Program-made: the position numbers and the translations under genes
Part shown: positions 46,285-52,307 of the stretch, piece by piece
Position numbering within the stretch: position 1 is the stretch's first letter
Layout of the letters: every line of letters starts with the position of its first letter
NCBI GenBank assembly: GCA_000378885.1
Contig: KB900456.1
Coordinates: forward strand, 1 to 52,307
Length of the DNA stretch: 52,307 nt
Direction: 5' to 3'
From: an actinobacterium SCGC AAA044-N04
Lineage (GTDB): Bacteria > Actinomycetota > Actinomycetes > Nanopelagicales > Nanopelagicaceae
The notes under the pieces: generated by a model
What the model was told of the DNA's origin: nothing
Seen by the model: only the letters and a program-made list of their open reading frames with translations
Databases searched by the model: none

Positions 46285-46296
46285 GCTCAATTGAGC
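46285..46296 (+). promoter_or_regulatory. Perfect 12-base palindrome upstream of the zinc-ribbon gene
   Basis: GCTCAATTGAGC is a perfect inverted repeat without spacer, about 100 bases before the DUF5679 gene. It has the size of an operator; TATCGT at 46309-46314 could be a -10 nearby. No regulator can be named. Confidence 0.3.
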
Positions 46297-46326
46297 GTGT
46301 CGAGGGGTATCGTCTTACTTAACAGA

Positions 46327-46371
46327 ACGCTCGCCCCGCACGGGGAGCAACCCCGTAGGGATTGCAAGCGT
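46327..46371 (+). promoter_or_regulatory. Three-way-junction RNA fold in the leader of the zinc-ribbon gene
   Basis: P1 pairs ACGCT (46327-46331) with AGCGT (46367-46371). P2 is CCCC-GCAC-GGGG (46334-46345). P3 is GCAACCC (46347-46353) with GGG-A-TTGC (46358-46365) and a CGTA loop. The fold ends 5 bases before the Shine-Dalgarno GGAGGA (46377-46382), so it could control access to it. I do not recognise it as a known riboswitch. Confidence 0.45.
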
Positions 46372-46389
46372 CGAACGGAGGACAAAGAA

Positions 46390-46554
46390 ATGACAGTAGA
46401 GACATACAAAGGTGACGCTTACTGCGTTAAGTGCAAAGAGAAGCGTGATTTCGAGGGAACCGTAAAGGTCTCTGACTCTGGTCGTCGCATGGCACAGGGC
46501 ATCTGCCCAGTGTGTGGCACCAAGGTCAATCGCATCCTTGGCAAAGCACAGTAA
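46390..46554 (+). CDS. Small zinc-ribbon protein (DUF5679)
   Basis: A 54-residue protein with two Cys pairs, CVKC (about residues 12-15) and CPVC (39-42), forming a zinc ribbon. The sequence YCVKCKEKRDFEGTVKVSDSGRRMAQG matches the short DUF5679 proteins common in Actinobacteria, whose function is unknown. The ATG at 46390 follows GGAGGA by 7 bases. A longer frame reaching back to 46291 would translate the leader fold and is not supported. Confidence 0.85.
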   Translation: MTVETYKGDAYCVKCKEKRDFEGTVKVSDSGRRMAQGICPVCGTKVNRILGKAQ

Positions 46555-46563
46555 TTAAATTTC

Positions 46564-46580
46564 GCTCACACGATGTGAGC
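46564..46580 (+). other. Short hairpin after the zinc-ribbon gene
   Basis: GCTCACA (46564-46570) and TGTGAGC (46574-46580) form a 7-bp stem with a three-base loop. No T-tract follows; it may stabilise the 3' end ahead of the true terminator. Confidence 0.4.
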
Positions 46581-46594
46581 GTCTAGCGTTAAAA

Positions 46595-46629
46595 GAAGCC
46601 TCCATGTTTTCGAATATGGGGGCTTCTTT
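46595..46629 (+). terminator. Intrinsic terminator of the zinc-ribbon gene
   Basis: GAAGCCTCCAT (46595-46605) pairs with ATGGGGGCTTC (46616-46626, with G-T wobble), loop GTTTTCGAAT, then TTTA. A strong stem located 40 bases after the stop codon. Confidence 0.85.
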
Positions 46630-47005
46630 ATGCCATCACAATGATTCAGAAAGTAATGAGACTTCTCACAGAGTAATAATTGCCGTAGGTGTTCCACAGA
46701 TTATAACTAGGCACGAATAAGAATTGGCATAGCCGGTGATTCTTGCGCAATGACAACCACACAGAGCGCAGCCCCTATTTTTCCCCGTCTAAAAAACGGC
46801 GTCTTTATCAGTTCACTACTTTCAACACAGGAAACCTCTGTGACCATGGCAACCTCATCCCACGGAGTTGCAATTAAACACTCAGGGGCACGATCAATTA
46901 TTGAGCAGTTCACTCATTGCCTCAGCTAGTTCCAGGTTTAGTTGCACTCCTTGGCGGAAATGCCATCGTTGAAGTAAAAGGCGCAGCGGTAATGGAAAAC
47001 CTGAA
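46630..47005 (+). other. Gene-poor stretch with weak coding traces
   Basis: No confident gene is seen here. On the plus strand a frame ends at 46929 (with MTTTQSAAPIFPRLKNGV). Another, one base out of register, runs 46917-47009 (PQLVPGLVALLGGNAIVEVK) and its TGA overlaps the TTG start of the TadE-like gene. The shift between them hints at a decayed gene or a frameshift. The minus strand also has a 68-codon frame. The region may be the remnant of a larger tad locus. Confidence 0.35.
46707..46913 (-). CDS. Possible small hypothetical protein
   Basis: A 68-residue frame starting at GTG with GAGG 6 bases upstream. It encodes an N-terminal part (NCSIIDRAPECLIATPWDEVA) and a hydrophobic end (AALCVVVIAQESPAMPILIRA, quoted at the limit). 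It has no recognised relatives and overlaps weak plus-strand frames, so it may be spurious. I give it only because the ribosome-binding site and amino-acid pattern are reasonable. Confidence 0.25.
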   Translation of the reverse strand: MNCSIIDRAPECLIATPWDEVAMVTEVSCVESSELIKTPFFRRGKIGAALCVVVIAQESPAMPILIRA

Positions 47006-47410
47006 TTGATTGCCAAACTGCGAGATGAAAGTGGAAGTGCCATTGTTGAGTTTGTTGCACTAGCTATTCCACTATTTATTCCGGTGCTCATATATCTCAA
47101 TAGCTTTGCTTCTGTAAGTGGAAATGAGGCAGTGATACGAGTAATGGCCCGCGAAGGAGTTCGCGCTTACGCTGCAAGTGATAGTGACTATTCAGGTCGC
47201 ATAGTTTCTGAACAAGCTATTGATCTCATTGCCCAACATTTAGGACTTACTCCAAAGGAAATAGAGACGATTAATGTCAACTTTGAGTGCTCACGATTGC
47301 CATGTTTGTCAGCTAATAGTCGCATTCGTTTAACTATTTCTTTTATCGATGGTAAATCTCATCGCACAATTGAAGCATCAGCACAAGAAAATATCAGCCC
47401 ATGGAAATAA
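47006..47410 (+). CDS. TadE-like pilus/secretion protein
   Basis: A 134-residue protein with the TadE N-terminus: a short basic region, RDESGSAIVEFVALAIPLFIP, and one transmembrane segment to about residue 33. A soluble domain with two cysteines (CSRLPC) follows. The start is TTG 47006, overlapping the stop of a short upstream frame, and no ATG or GTG lies in frame before the conserved region. It overlaps the next gene by 10 bases. No tadA, tadB or tadC is in the window. Confidence 0.75.
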   Translation: MIAKLRDESGSAIVEFVALAIPLFIPVLIYLNSFASVSGNEAVIRVMAREGVRAYAASDSDYSGRIVSEQAIDLIAQHLGLTPKEIETINVNFECSRLPCLSANSRIRLTISFIDGKSHRTIEASAQENISPWK

Positions 47411-47946
47411 AACAGGTATCTAAACTAAGAAATGAACGTGGATCCTTAAGTGTGGTAATAATTGGTTTGTTTGTTGTAACTGTTGCAAGTCTTATGGTGA
47501 TGACTGATATTGCCACAGTGATGGTTGCAAAGAGATCCCTAACCCAAGCCACTGAAGCTGCTGCGATGCGCGGTGTTCATACCCTTGATCGAGATTCTTA
47601 TTACACCGGGAAAGGCACTATGGCTACAACGCCTCTTGCTCTAATAAATAAGCGTGATCATCCGGCAATTCCGATTGATTGTAATCAAGCAGTTCTAGAT
47701 GTGATGCTGGAGTTACACAATTGGAGTACAGATGCTTCATCAATGAAGCGCCAGGAATTACAGGGGATTGTGCTTACAGATTTTATTTGTGATGGAATTT
47801 CTGTTGAAATTTCTACCTTTGCCACAGTGAAGTTTCCTTTCATGGTGCCCTTTACTTCCCAGAGCTCAGCTAGTTTGAAAGCCTCTGCTGCCAGTACTAA
47901 TCAAGTGCAAGAAGGCTTCTATATATTTGGTGTTCGCCTGCATTGA
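47401..47946 (+). CDS. TadG-like (Rv3654c-type) secretion-associated membrane protein
   Basis: A 181-residue protein with LRNERGSLSVVIIGLFVVTVASLMVM near the N-terminus (shown in two parts as NERGSLSVVI and FVVTVASLMVM). This is the TadE/TadG-type prepilin-like segment, and VAKRSLTQATEAAAMRGVHTLD follows. Together with the gene before it, this is the pair often found beside a helicase in Actinobacteria. Its function is unknown; export or surface assembly is an inference. prfB follows after 48 bases. Confidence 0.7.
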   Translation: MEIKQVSKLRNERGSLSVVIIGLFVVTVASLMVMTDIATVMVAKRSLTQATEAAAMRGVHTLDRDSYYTGKGTMATTPLALINKRDHPAIPIDCNQAVLDVMLELHNWSTDASSMKRQELQGIVLTDFICDGISVEISTFATVKFPFMVPFTSQSSASLKASAASTNQVQEGFYIFGVRLH

Positions 47947-47982
47947 GTGCGGGCATCGGTCTTTCGCTAACTCGCTCTCCGC

Positions 47983-47994
47983 TATCCTTGCACT
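47983..47994 (+). promoter_or_regulatory. -10 element of prfB (leaderless)
   Basis: TATCCT (47983-47988) is followed by 6 bases and the ATG of prfB. There is no Shine-Dalgarno. The hexamer and spacing equal those of the SRAP gene. Confidence 0.5.
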
Positions 47995-49095
47995 ATGGCA
48001 GCGCGTGAATATCAATTAGAGATCAATGAAATTGACGCGACCCTTGTTTCAATTGAAAAGGTTTTAGACCTTCCTAAACTGCGCAAACAAGCTGCAGAGT
48101 TAGAAGAAGAAGCAGGAGTGCCCAATTTGTGGGATGACCCTGAGAGTGCACAAAAGATAACTAGTCGCCTATCACGCGTGCAGTCAGAGATAGCAAAGCT
48201 ATCTGGCTTACGCCAGCGCGTTGAAGATCTACCTATTCTCTTTGAATTAGCTGCAAGTGAGCCCAATGGTTCCGGTATTCAAGATGCTGAAAAAGAGTTG
48301 GATGCGGTTAAGAAATCGATTGGTGAATTAGAAGTTCAGACGCTGCTTAACGGTGAATACGATGATCGAGATGCCCTAATCACTATTCGCTCAGAGGCTG
48401 GTGGTGTTGAGGCTGCCGATTGGGCAGAAATGATTATGCGCATGTATTTGCGTTACTGCGAGCGTCATAATTTCAAAGTTGATGTCCTCGAAACTTCTTA
48501 TGCTGAAGAAGCTGGAATTAAATCAACTACTTTTAGAGTTTGTGCACCGTATGCATATGGAACTTTATCTGTAGAGCAAGGCACCCATCGATTAGTTCGT
48601 ATTTCCCCATTTGATAGCCAAAGCCGTCGCCACACATCTTTTGCTGGAGTTGAAGTTGTTCCAGTGGTCGATCAAAGTGATCATGTTGAAATTGATGAAA
48701 AAGAAGTGCGAGTAGATGTTTATCGTTCATCTGGACCTGGTGGACAGGGTGTGAACACAACAGACTCTGCAGTTCGTTTAACTCACATACCAACTGGCAT
48801 TGTGGTCTCTTGCCAAAATGAGCGATCTCAAATTCAAAATAAGGCAACAGCCATGGCAGTGCTGCAGTCAAAATTATTAGAACGCCGCCGCCAAGAAGAG
48901 CAAGCAAAAATTAATGCTCTCAAAGGTGATAACTCTGGTTCTTGGGGAAATCAAATGCGCTCCTATGTTTTAGCGCCATATCAAATGGTGAAGGATCTGC
49001 GCACAGATTATGAAACTGGAAATACATCTGCAGTTCTCAACGGTGAAATCGATGAATTTATCGAAGCTGGCATTAGGTGGCGCAGAAGTTCGTAA
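47995..49095 (+). CDS. prfB: Peptide chain release factor 2
   Basis: RF2 terminates translation at UGA and UAA. The stop-recognition tripeptide SPF is in [20 protein letters not shown] and the catalytic GGQ in [19 protein letters not shown]. The N-terminal helical domain (residues 1-110) is complete. The reading frame is continuous, so the programmed +1 frameshift seen in many bacteria is absent, as usual in Actinobacteria. It has 366 residues and probably leaderless expression. The prfB-ftsE-ftsX-smpB order is conserved in the phylum. Confidence 0.96.
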   Translation: MAAREYQLEINEIDATLVSIEKVLDLPKLRKQAAELEEEAGVPNLWDDPESAQKITSRLSRVQSEIAKLSGLRQRVEDLPILFELAASEPNGSGIQDAEKELDAVKKSIGELEVQTLLNGEYDDRDALITIRSEAGGVEAADWAEMIMRMYLRYCERHNFKVDVLETSYAEEAGIKSTTFRVCAPYAYGTLSVEQGTHRLVRISPFDSQSRRHTSFAGVEVVPVVDQSDHVEIDEKEVRVDVYRSSGPGGQGVNTTDSAVRLTHIPTGIVVSCQNERSQIQNKATAMAVLQSKLLERRRQEEQAKINALKGDNSGSWGNQMRSYVLAPYQMVKDLRTDYETGNTSAVLNGEIDEFIEAGIRWRRSS

Positions 49096-49198
49096 ATTCC
49101 TTGCCTAAAGCAGAAATCACATTTTTTTCACAGGCTCACATGCGCGTTACATACGGGTATTTGCCTCAATTTTCCATAAACTATGCATCAGGCCGAGA

Positions 49199-49218
49199 GC
49201 GGATTCCCAGATATCCGC
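49199..49218 (+). other. Hairpin in the ftsE leader
   Basis: GCGGAT (49199-49204) pairs with ATCCGC (49213-49218) around an eight-base loop, about 15 bases before the ftsE ribosome-binding site (GGGAG). The 148-base gap after prfB otherwise shows only a weak TTGCCT...TATGCA promoter-like pair near 49161-49187. Confidence 0.3.
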
Positions 49219-49243
49219 GTCGCAGATGCAATGGGAGATTTAA

Positions 49244-49933
49244 ATGATTCGCTTTGAGAACGTCACAAAGCTCTACTCAGGGCAAGAACGTCCAGCCCTT
49301 GATTCAGTGAATCTTGAAATTGTAAAAGGTGAATTCGTTTTCCTTGTTGGACTTTCGGGTTCAGGAAAATCTACTTTCTTGAGATTGATCTTGCGTGAAG
49401 AGCGCCCTACAACTGGAGTTATCCATGTTGCAGGAAAAGATTTAGGCACGCTTGCAACACACAAAGTTCCTGAGCTTCGCCGCCAGGTTGGAACTGTTTT
49501 TCAGGATTTTCGTTTATTGCCTAATAAAACAATTACTGAAAACGTGGCATTTGCTCTGCATGTTCTTGGCTACTCCCAAAAAGAGATCAACCGTGAAGTT
49601 CCAGAAGTATTAGAACTTGTCGGTCTTGAAGATAAGGGTGACCGATTACCTTCAGAGATCTCAGGTGGTGAGCAACAGCGCGTTGCAATTGCACGTGCAT
49701 ATGTCAGTCGCCCACCAATTTTAATTGCCGATGAACCAACTGGAAACTTAGATCCAGCAACATCAGTGGGAATTATGAAACTGCTTGATCGTATTAACCG
49801 CGAGGGAACAACAGTTTTGATGGCAACTCACGATGCAGGAATTGTGGATCAGATGCGAAAGCGTGTTATTGAACTTGATTTAGGCCACGTCATCCGCGAT
49901 CAAGTTCGCGGTGTCTATGGATACACGGGATAA
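49244..49933 (+). CDS. ftsE: Cell division ATP-binding protein FtsE
   Basis: FtsE is the ATPase that, with FtsX, controls peptidoglycan hydrolases at the septum. Walker A is [10 protein letters not shown], the Q-loop [21 protein letters not shown], the signature [14 protein letters not shown], Walker [13 protein letters not shown] and the switch His in ATHDAGIV. The length of 229 is normal. The ATG follows GGGAGATTTAA. ftsX starts 10 bases after its stop. Confidence 0.95.
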   Translation: MIRFENVTKLYSGQERPALDSVNLEIVKGEFVFLVGLSGSGKSTFLRLILREERPTTGVIHVAGKDLGTLATHKVPELRRQVGTVFQDFRLLPNKTITENVAFALHVLGYSQKEINREVPEVLELVGLEDKGDRLPSEISGGEQQRVAIARAYVSRPPILIADEPTGNLDPATSVGIMKLLDRINREGTTVLMATHDAGIVDQMRKRVIELDLGHVIRDQVRGVYGYTG

Positions 49934-49943
49934 GGGGCACAAC

Positions 49944-50846
49944 ATGCGCGCACGGTTTCTCTTAAGCGAAGTTGGTATCGGCCTTCGTCGAAATATGACA
50001 ATGACTTTTGCCGTAATCGTCACAACAGCTATCTCCCTTTCGTTGCTTGGAATCGGTTTACTGTCTAATGCGCAAGTCGGTGCAATGAAAGATTATTGGT
50101 ATGACAAGATCGAAGTATCGGTTTTCTTGTGTGGTTCACTATCTGAATCTCCTTCATGTTCAGGTGGCGTAGTTACTTCAGATCAACGTCTGCAGATTCA
50201 ACAAGATCTACAGACCATGCCTGCAGTTGATAGCGTCTTTTATGAATCTCAATCTCAAGCTTTTACGCATTTTCAAGAGCGTTTTAAGGATTCAGCAATT
50301 GCTGCAAACGTAACTGCAGATCAGCTACCTGAGTCATTTAGAGTGAAATTAAAGGATCCAACCCAGTTTGCTGTAATCGTGAGCGCATTCTCAGGTCGAC
50401 CTGGGGTTGATGTGGTTCAAGATCAGCGCAGTATTTTAGATAAGTTCTTTAAATTATTAGGTGTGTTAAGAAATGGTGCATTACTTGTTGGATTGGCATC
50501 AGTGCTAACGGCTGCGCTATTAATTAGTAACACTTTACGAATCGCAGCTTTTAACCGCCGCCGTGAAACTGGTGTGATGAAACTTGTGGGTGCATCCTCC
50601 TGGTCAATTCAACTGCCGTTTCTTTTAGAGGGAATTATTTCGGCAATCGTTGGCTGGGCACTTGCTACTGGTTTATTAGCAGCCCTAAAGAGCGTTATTG
50701 ATTCCAAAGTTGCCCCACTTTTGTCCTTCACCAAGTTCTTTGGTTGGGGAGAGGTCTGGGTCTCTTCAGCGTATTTGCTGGCAACTGGCCTATTTGTTTC
50801 AACTGTTGCATCAGTAATCACGCTACGCCGCTACTTAAAGGTCTAA
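49944..50846 (+). CDS. ftsX: Cell division protein FtsX
   Basis: FtsX is the membrane partner of FtsE. I start it at ATG 49944 (MRARFLLSEVGIGLRRN) because AGGGG lies 6-7 bases upstream and this is the conserved N-terminus; a frame from 49911 would overlap ftsE. The 300 residues show one N-terminal transmembrane segment, an extracytoplasmic domain with a Cys pair (CGSLSESPSC), and three C-terminal segments. The cytoplasmic loop FNRRRETGVMKLVGAS lies between the latter. Confidence 0.94.
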   Translation: MRARFLLSEVGIGLRRNMTMTFAVIVTTAISLSLLGIGLLSNAQVGAMKDYWYDKIEVSVFLCGSLSESPSCSGGVVTSDQRLQIQQDLQTMPAVDSVFYESQSQAFTHFQERFKDSAIAANVTADQLPESFRVKLKDPTQFAVIVSAFSGRPGVDVVQDQRSILDKFFKLLGVLRNGALLVGLASVLTAALLISNTLRIAAFNRRRETGVMKLVGASSWSIQLPFLLEGIISAIVGWALATGLLAALKSVIDSKVAPLLSFTKFFGWGEVWVSSAYLLATGLFVSTVASVITLRRYLKV

Positions 50847-50922
50847 AGCCTTCGCATCTAGTGAGAGAATTGCCCCTGTAATCCTTTAACGCAAACTAAT
50901 AGGAAAGGGCGGTGATGCGGTT

Positions 50923-51426
50923 ATGGTTAAAGAAATTGGCCACAAAGTCATAGCCCAAAACAAAAAGGCACGCCACGATTATTCAATCGAGGATGTTTTT
51001 GAATGTGGAATGGTTTTAACAGGCACTGAAGTGAAATCACTACGACTCGGTCGAGCATCGCTCATCGATGGCTTTGCCATGATTAATGACGGAGAACTCT
51101 GGCTCAGTGGTGTTCATATACCTGAATACACCGAAGGAACATGGACTAATCACACCCCACGTCGTGATCGCAAACTTCTCGTTCACAAAAACGAACTCAA
51201 TAAGCTGATTGGAAAGCTTAAGGATTCGGGTACCACTTTGGTTCCGTTGTCTCTTTATTTCAAAGATGGAAAAGCAAAGATTGAAATAGCTGTTGCACGT
51301 GGTAAAAAAGCTCACGATAAGCGCGAAGCCCTTAAGGCTCGTGAGGCTGATCGTGAAGTAGCACGCGTGGTTTCTAGAGGTTCTTCAGGAAAGAGTGGCC
51401 GCGCATCTAAGCGTTACGAAGACTAG
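50923..51426 (+). CDS. smpB: SsrA-binding protein SmpB
   Basis: SmpB delivers tmRNA to stalled ribosomes. The 167 residues include the OB-fold core ([21 protein letters not shown], given here as two overlapping blocks, and [19 protein letters not shown]). [20 protein letters not shown] and [24 protein letters not shown] (first and second half) follow, then a C-terminal basic tail [11 protein letters not shown]. The tail is longer than usual, ending in a Ser/Gly/Arg-rich segment. The tmRNA gene lies directly downstream. Confidence 0.95.
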   Translation: MVKEIGHKVIAQNKKARHDYSIEDVFECGMVLTGTEVKSLRLGRASLIDGFAMINDGELWLSGVHIPEYTEGTWTNHTPRRDRKLLVHKNELNKLIGKLKDSGTTLVPLSLYFKDGKAKIEIAVARGKKAHDKREALKAREADREVARVVSRGSSGKSGRASKRYED

Positions 51427-51537
51427 TTTTTTCATCGATTATGGCTTGTCCGTTTTATGTCTTACACTTAATCCACCGCCGCCTAGTTCGCCCAATTTTT
51501 GGGTGCGATTTAGCGACGGTAAGTAATGTGAATTACT

Positions 51538-51566
51538 TTGACAACTACATAGTGATGAAATGAAAT
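51538..51566 (+). promoter_or_regulatory. Promoter of tmRNA
   Basis: A perfect TTGACA (51538-51543), 17 bases and TGAAAT (51561-51566) precede the mature tmRNA 5' end by 30 bases. This leaves a short 5' piece to be removed by RNase P. Confidence 0.65.
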
Positions 51567-51595
51567 ACGTTTCTTTTCTTTCAAGTTTTAATCTT

Positions 51596-51965
51596 GGGGG
51601 TGAACGGTCTCGACTTTGGATGTTGAGGCAGGGGAAGCGGGCCGAGGAAGCCGGAATGATCTCGTAAACCAATAATCCGTGCAAAAAATAACTGCTGACA
51701 CTAATCAGCAAGCTTTCGAACTCGCTGCATAAGCATTTCGAAGCCGTTAGCCCAGGTGCCGCTCTCGACCTGGACCCTAGCGTCGCTAGAGGGCTTTTCA
51801 CTTCGTTGGTGTTGCAAACAACGATGGAGAACAGTTTTGCAACTGAGTTCGTCGAAGAGTCGTGTGGAGAAACTTCGGGACTGAGAAAGCGATAATCACA
51901 CTACGCCCGTAGAAGCCCTGTTTTTGCACCGAAGGACCCGGGTTCGATTCCCGGCACCTCCACCA
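51596..51965 (+). ncRNA. ssrA: Transfer-messenger RNA (tmRNA)
   Basis: The 5' end GGGGGTG pairs with CACCTCC before the encoded ACCA. The T-arm GACCCGGGTTCGATTCCCGG is complete. The message part aligns with the E. coli resume region (CAAAAAATA then three bases). GCT at 51694 is then the resume codon and the tag reads ADTNQQAFELAA before TAA at 51730-51732. That is 12 residues, the length of the mycobacterial tag. The RNA is 370 bases and is adjacent to smpB. Confidence 0.96.
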
Positions 51966-51972
51966 GTTTTAT

Positions 51973-52299
51973 TTAATGCTGGCCTCCTGGGCCATGTCCA
52001 TCTTTTCCATTACTTCGTCCACCAAGTTTCCATTTAGTTACTGGACCGTGTTCCGATCTTTTTCCGAGATTAATTCCGAGGCGTTCCAATACTCTAAAAG
52101 TAGGGAAATATTCATTCCTAGTTGCTACGTAGCATGTGCATAGAGAAGTCACCCCAATTAATCGTGGAGCAATCGGAAGTCCTGGAATTAGGAGCCATTG
52201 CGCGCCAACCAATGTGCCCAAAGTGATAAACATTCCATGGAAAATCCGCTTAATTAATAAAGTAATTACAGATTTAGTTTTAATTCTCGCTATAGCCAT
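51973..52299 (-). CDS. Small membrane protein, function unknown (may extend beyond window)
   Basis: A 108-residue frame starts at ATG 52299 and is open further to the window edge, so its true start may lie outside. It has one or two hydrophobic segments (MFITLGTLVGAQWLLIPGLP, GVTSLCTCYVAT). A basic, Gly-rich C-terminus follows (KWKLGGRSNGKDGHGPGGQH). No family is recognised. It is convergent with tmRNA, ending 8 bases from the tmRNA 3' end; no shared terminator is evident. Confidence 0.6.
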   Translation of the reverse strand: MAIARIKTKSVITLLIKRIFHGMFITLGTLVGAQWLLIPGLPIAPRLIGVTSLCTCYVATRNEYFPTFRVLERLGINLGKRSEHGPVTKWKLGGRSNGKDGHGPGGQH

Positions 52300-52307
52300 T
52301 GCTATTG

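Noticed and set aside
46327-46371. Sequence resembling a CRISPR repeat (CCCCGTAGGGATTGC)
   Set aside because: It occurs once, has no spacers and no cas genes are near.
46291-46389. N-terminal extension of the zinc-ribbon gene
   Set aside because: It would translate the structured leader and ignore the strong Shine-Dalgarno at 46377-46382.
47995-49095. Programmed frameshift in prfB
   Set aside because: The frame is continuous from ATG with no internal TGA near codon 25.
51681-51732. Apparent one-base excess of A (six As) shifting a GCA codon out of frame with the tmRNA tag
   Set aside because: Alignment with the E. coli resume region places CAAAAAATA before the resume codon, which is GCT at 51694. 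The tag is then in frame and has a normal length.
51900-52299. Possible integrative element at the tmRNA 3' end
   Set aside because: No integrase, no duplicated tmRNA end and no phage-like gene is visible before the window ends.

Overview
The window looks like a chromosomal segment of a free-living, streamlined actinobacterium, most probably a freshwater Nanopelagicales (acI) relative. The evidence is the actinobacterial gene set (a fused kgd-type 2-oxoglutarate enzyme, a WhiB3-like regulator, SigR-RsrA, Ni-type superoxide dismutase with its own peptidase, groES-groEL with a His-rich tail). The moderate GC with A/T-ending codons, very short intergenic gaps, many 1-4 base stop/start overlaps, and absence of transposons, phage genes or CRISPR arrays also fit. 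The lineage is inference; no rRNA is present to confirm it.

Region 1 (1-8107) is the distal spc operon plus the alpha operon: rplF(3' end)-rplR-rpsE-rpmD-rplO-secY-adk-map-infA-rpmJ-rpsM-rpsK-rpsD-rpoA-rplQ. rplQ carries an in-frame amber codon at codon 27. Region 2 (8134-14194) holds truA, rplM-rpsI, glmM-glmS, a PAP2-family phosphatase broken by a frameshift in a run of seven Gs, and acpS. Region 3 (14194-24117) begins with alr and ends with tsaE-tsaB-rimI-tsaD. Between them sits a complete branched-chain-amino-acid-type ABC importer (livG, F, H, M, K) and a translationally coupled secreted alpha/beta hydrolase, forming what looks like an extracellular hydrolysis-and-uptake cassette. Region 4 (24123-31312) has a CIRCE-controlled groES-groEL operon, divergent whiB3 and a MerR/cobalamin-binding regulator that keeps the residues of the CarH photoreceptor, and kgd.

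Region 5 (31309-39830) is a stress block: sodX and sodN diverge from each other and are flanked by overlapping convergent stops. A thioesterase-like gene, rsrA, sigR and an SRAP repair gene lie on the minus strand, opposite aroA-rsgA-hisN-copper ATPase. Region 6 (39834-47946) has initiator tRNA, a UPF0182 membrane protein, a Lon-like secreted protease without its PDZ domain, a DUF2342 zincin relative, a YgjP-type metallohydrolase, a small zinc-ribbon protein and two TadE/TadG-like genes without a pilus motor. It also carries two unexplained RNA-like folds. Region 7 (47995-52307) is prfB, ftsE-ftsX, smpB and tmRNA, ending with a small membrane protein.

Across the window, many transcription-unit first genes have no Shine-Dalgarno but do have a TANNNT hexamer 6-7 bases before the start codon. 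This indicates frequent leaderless mRNAs and helps choose several start codons. Two lesions (rplQ amber, PAP2 frameshift) could be real or residual assembly errors; reads would settle that.
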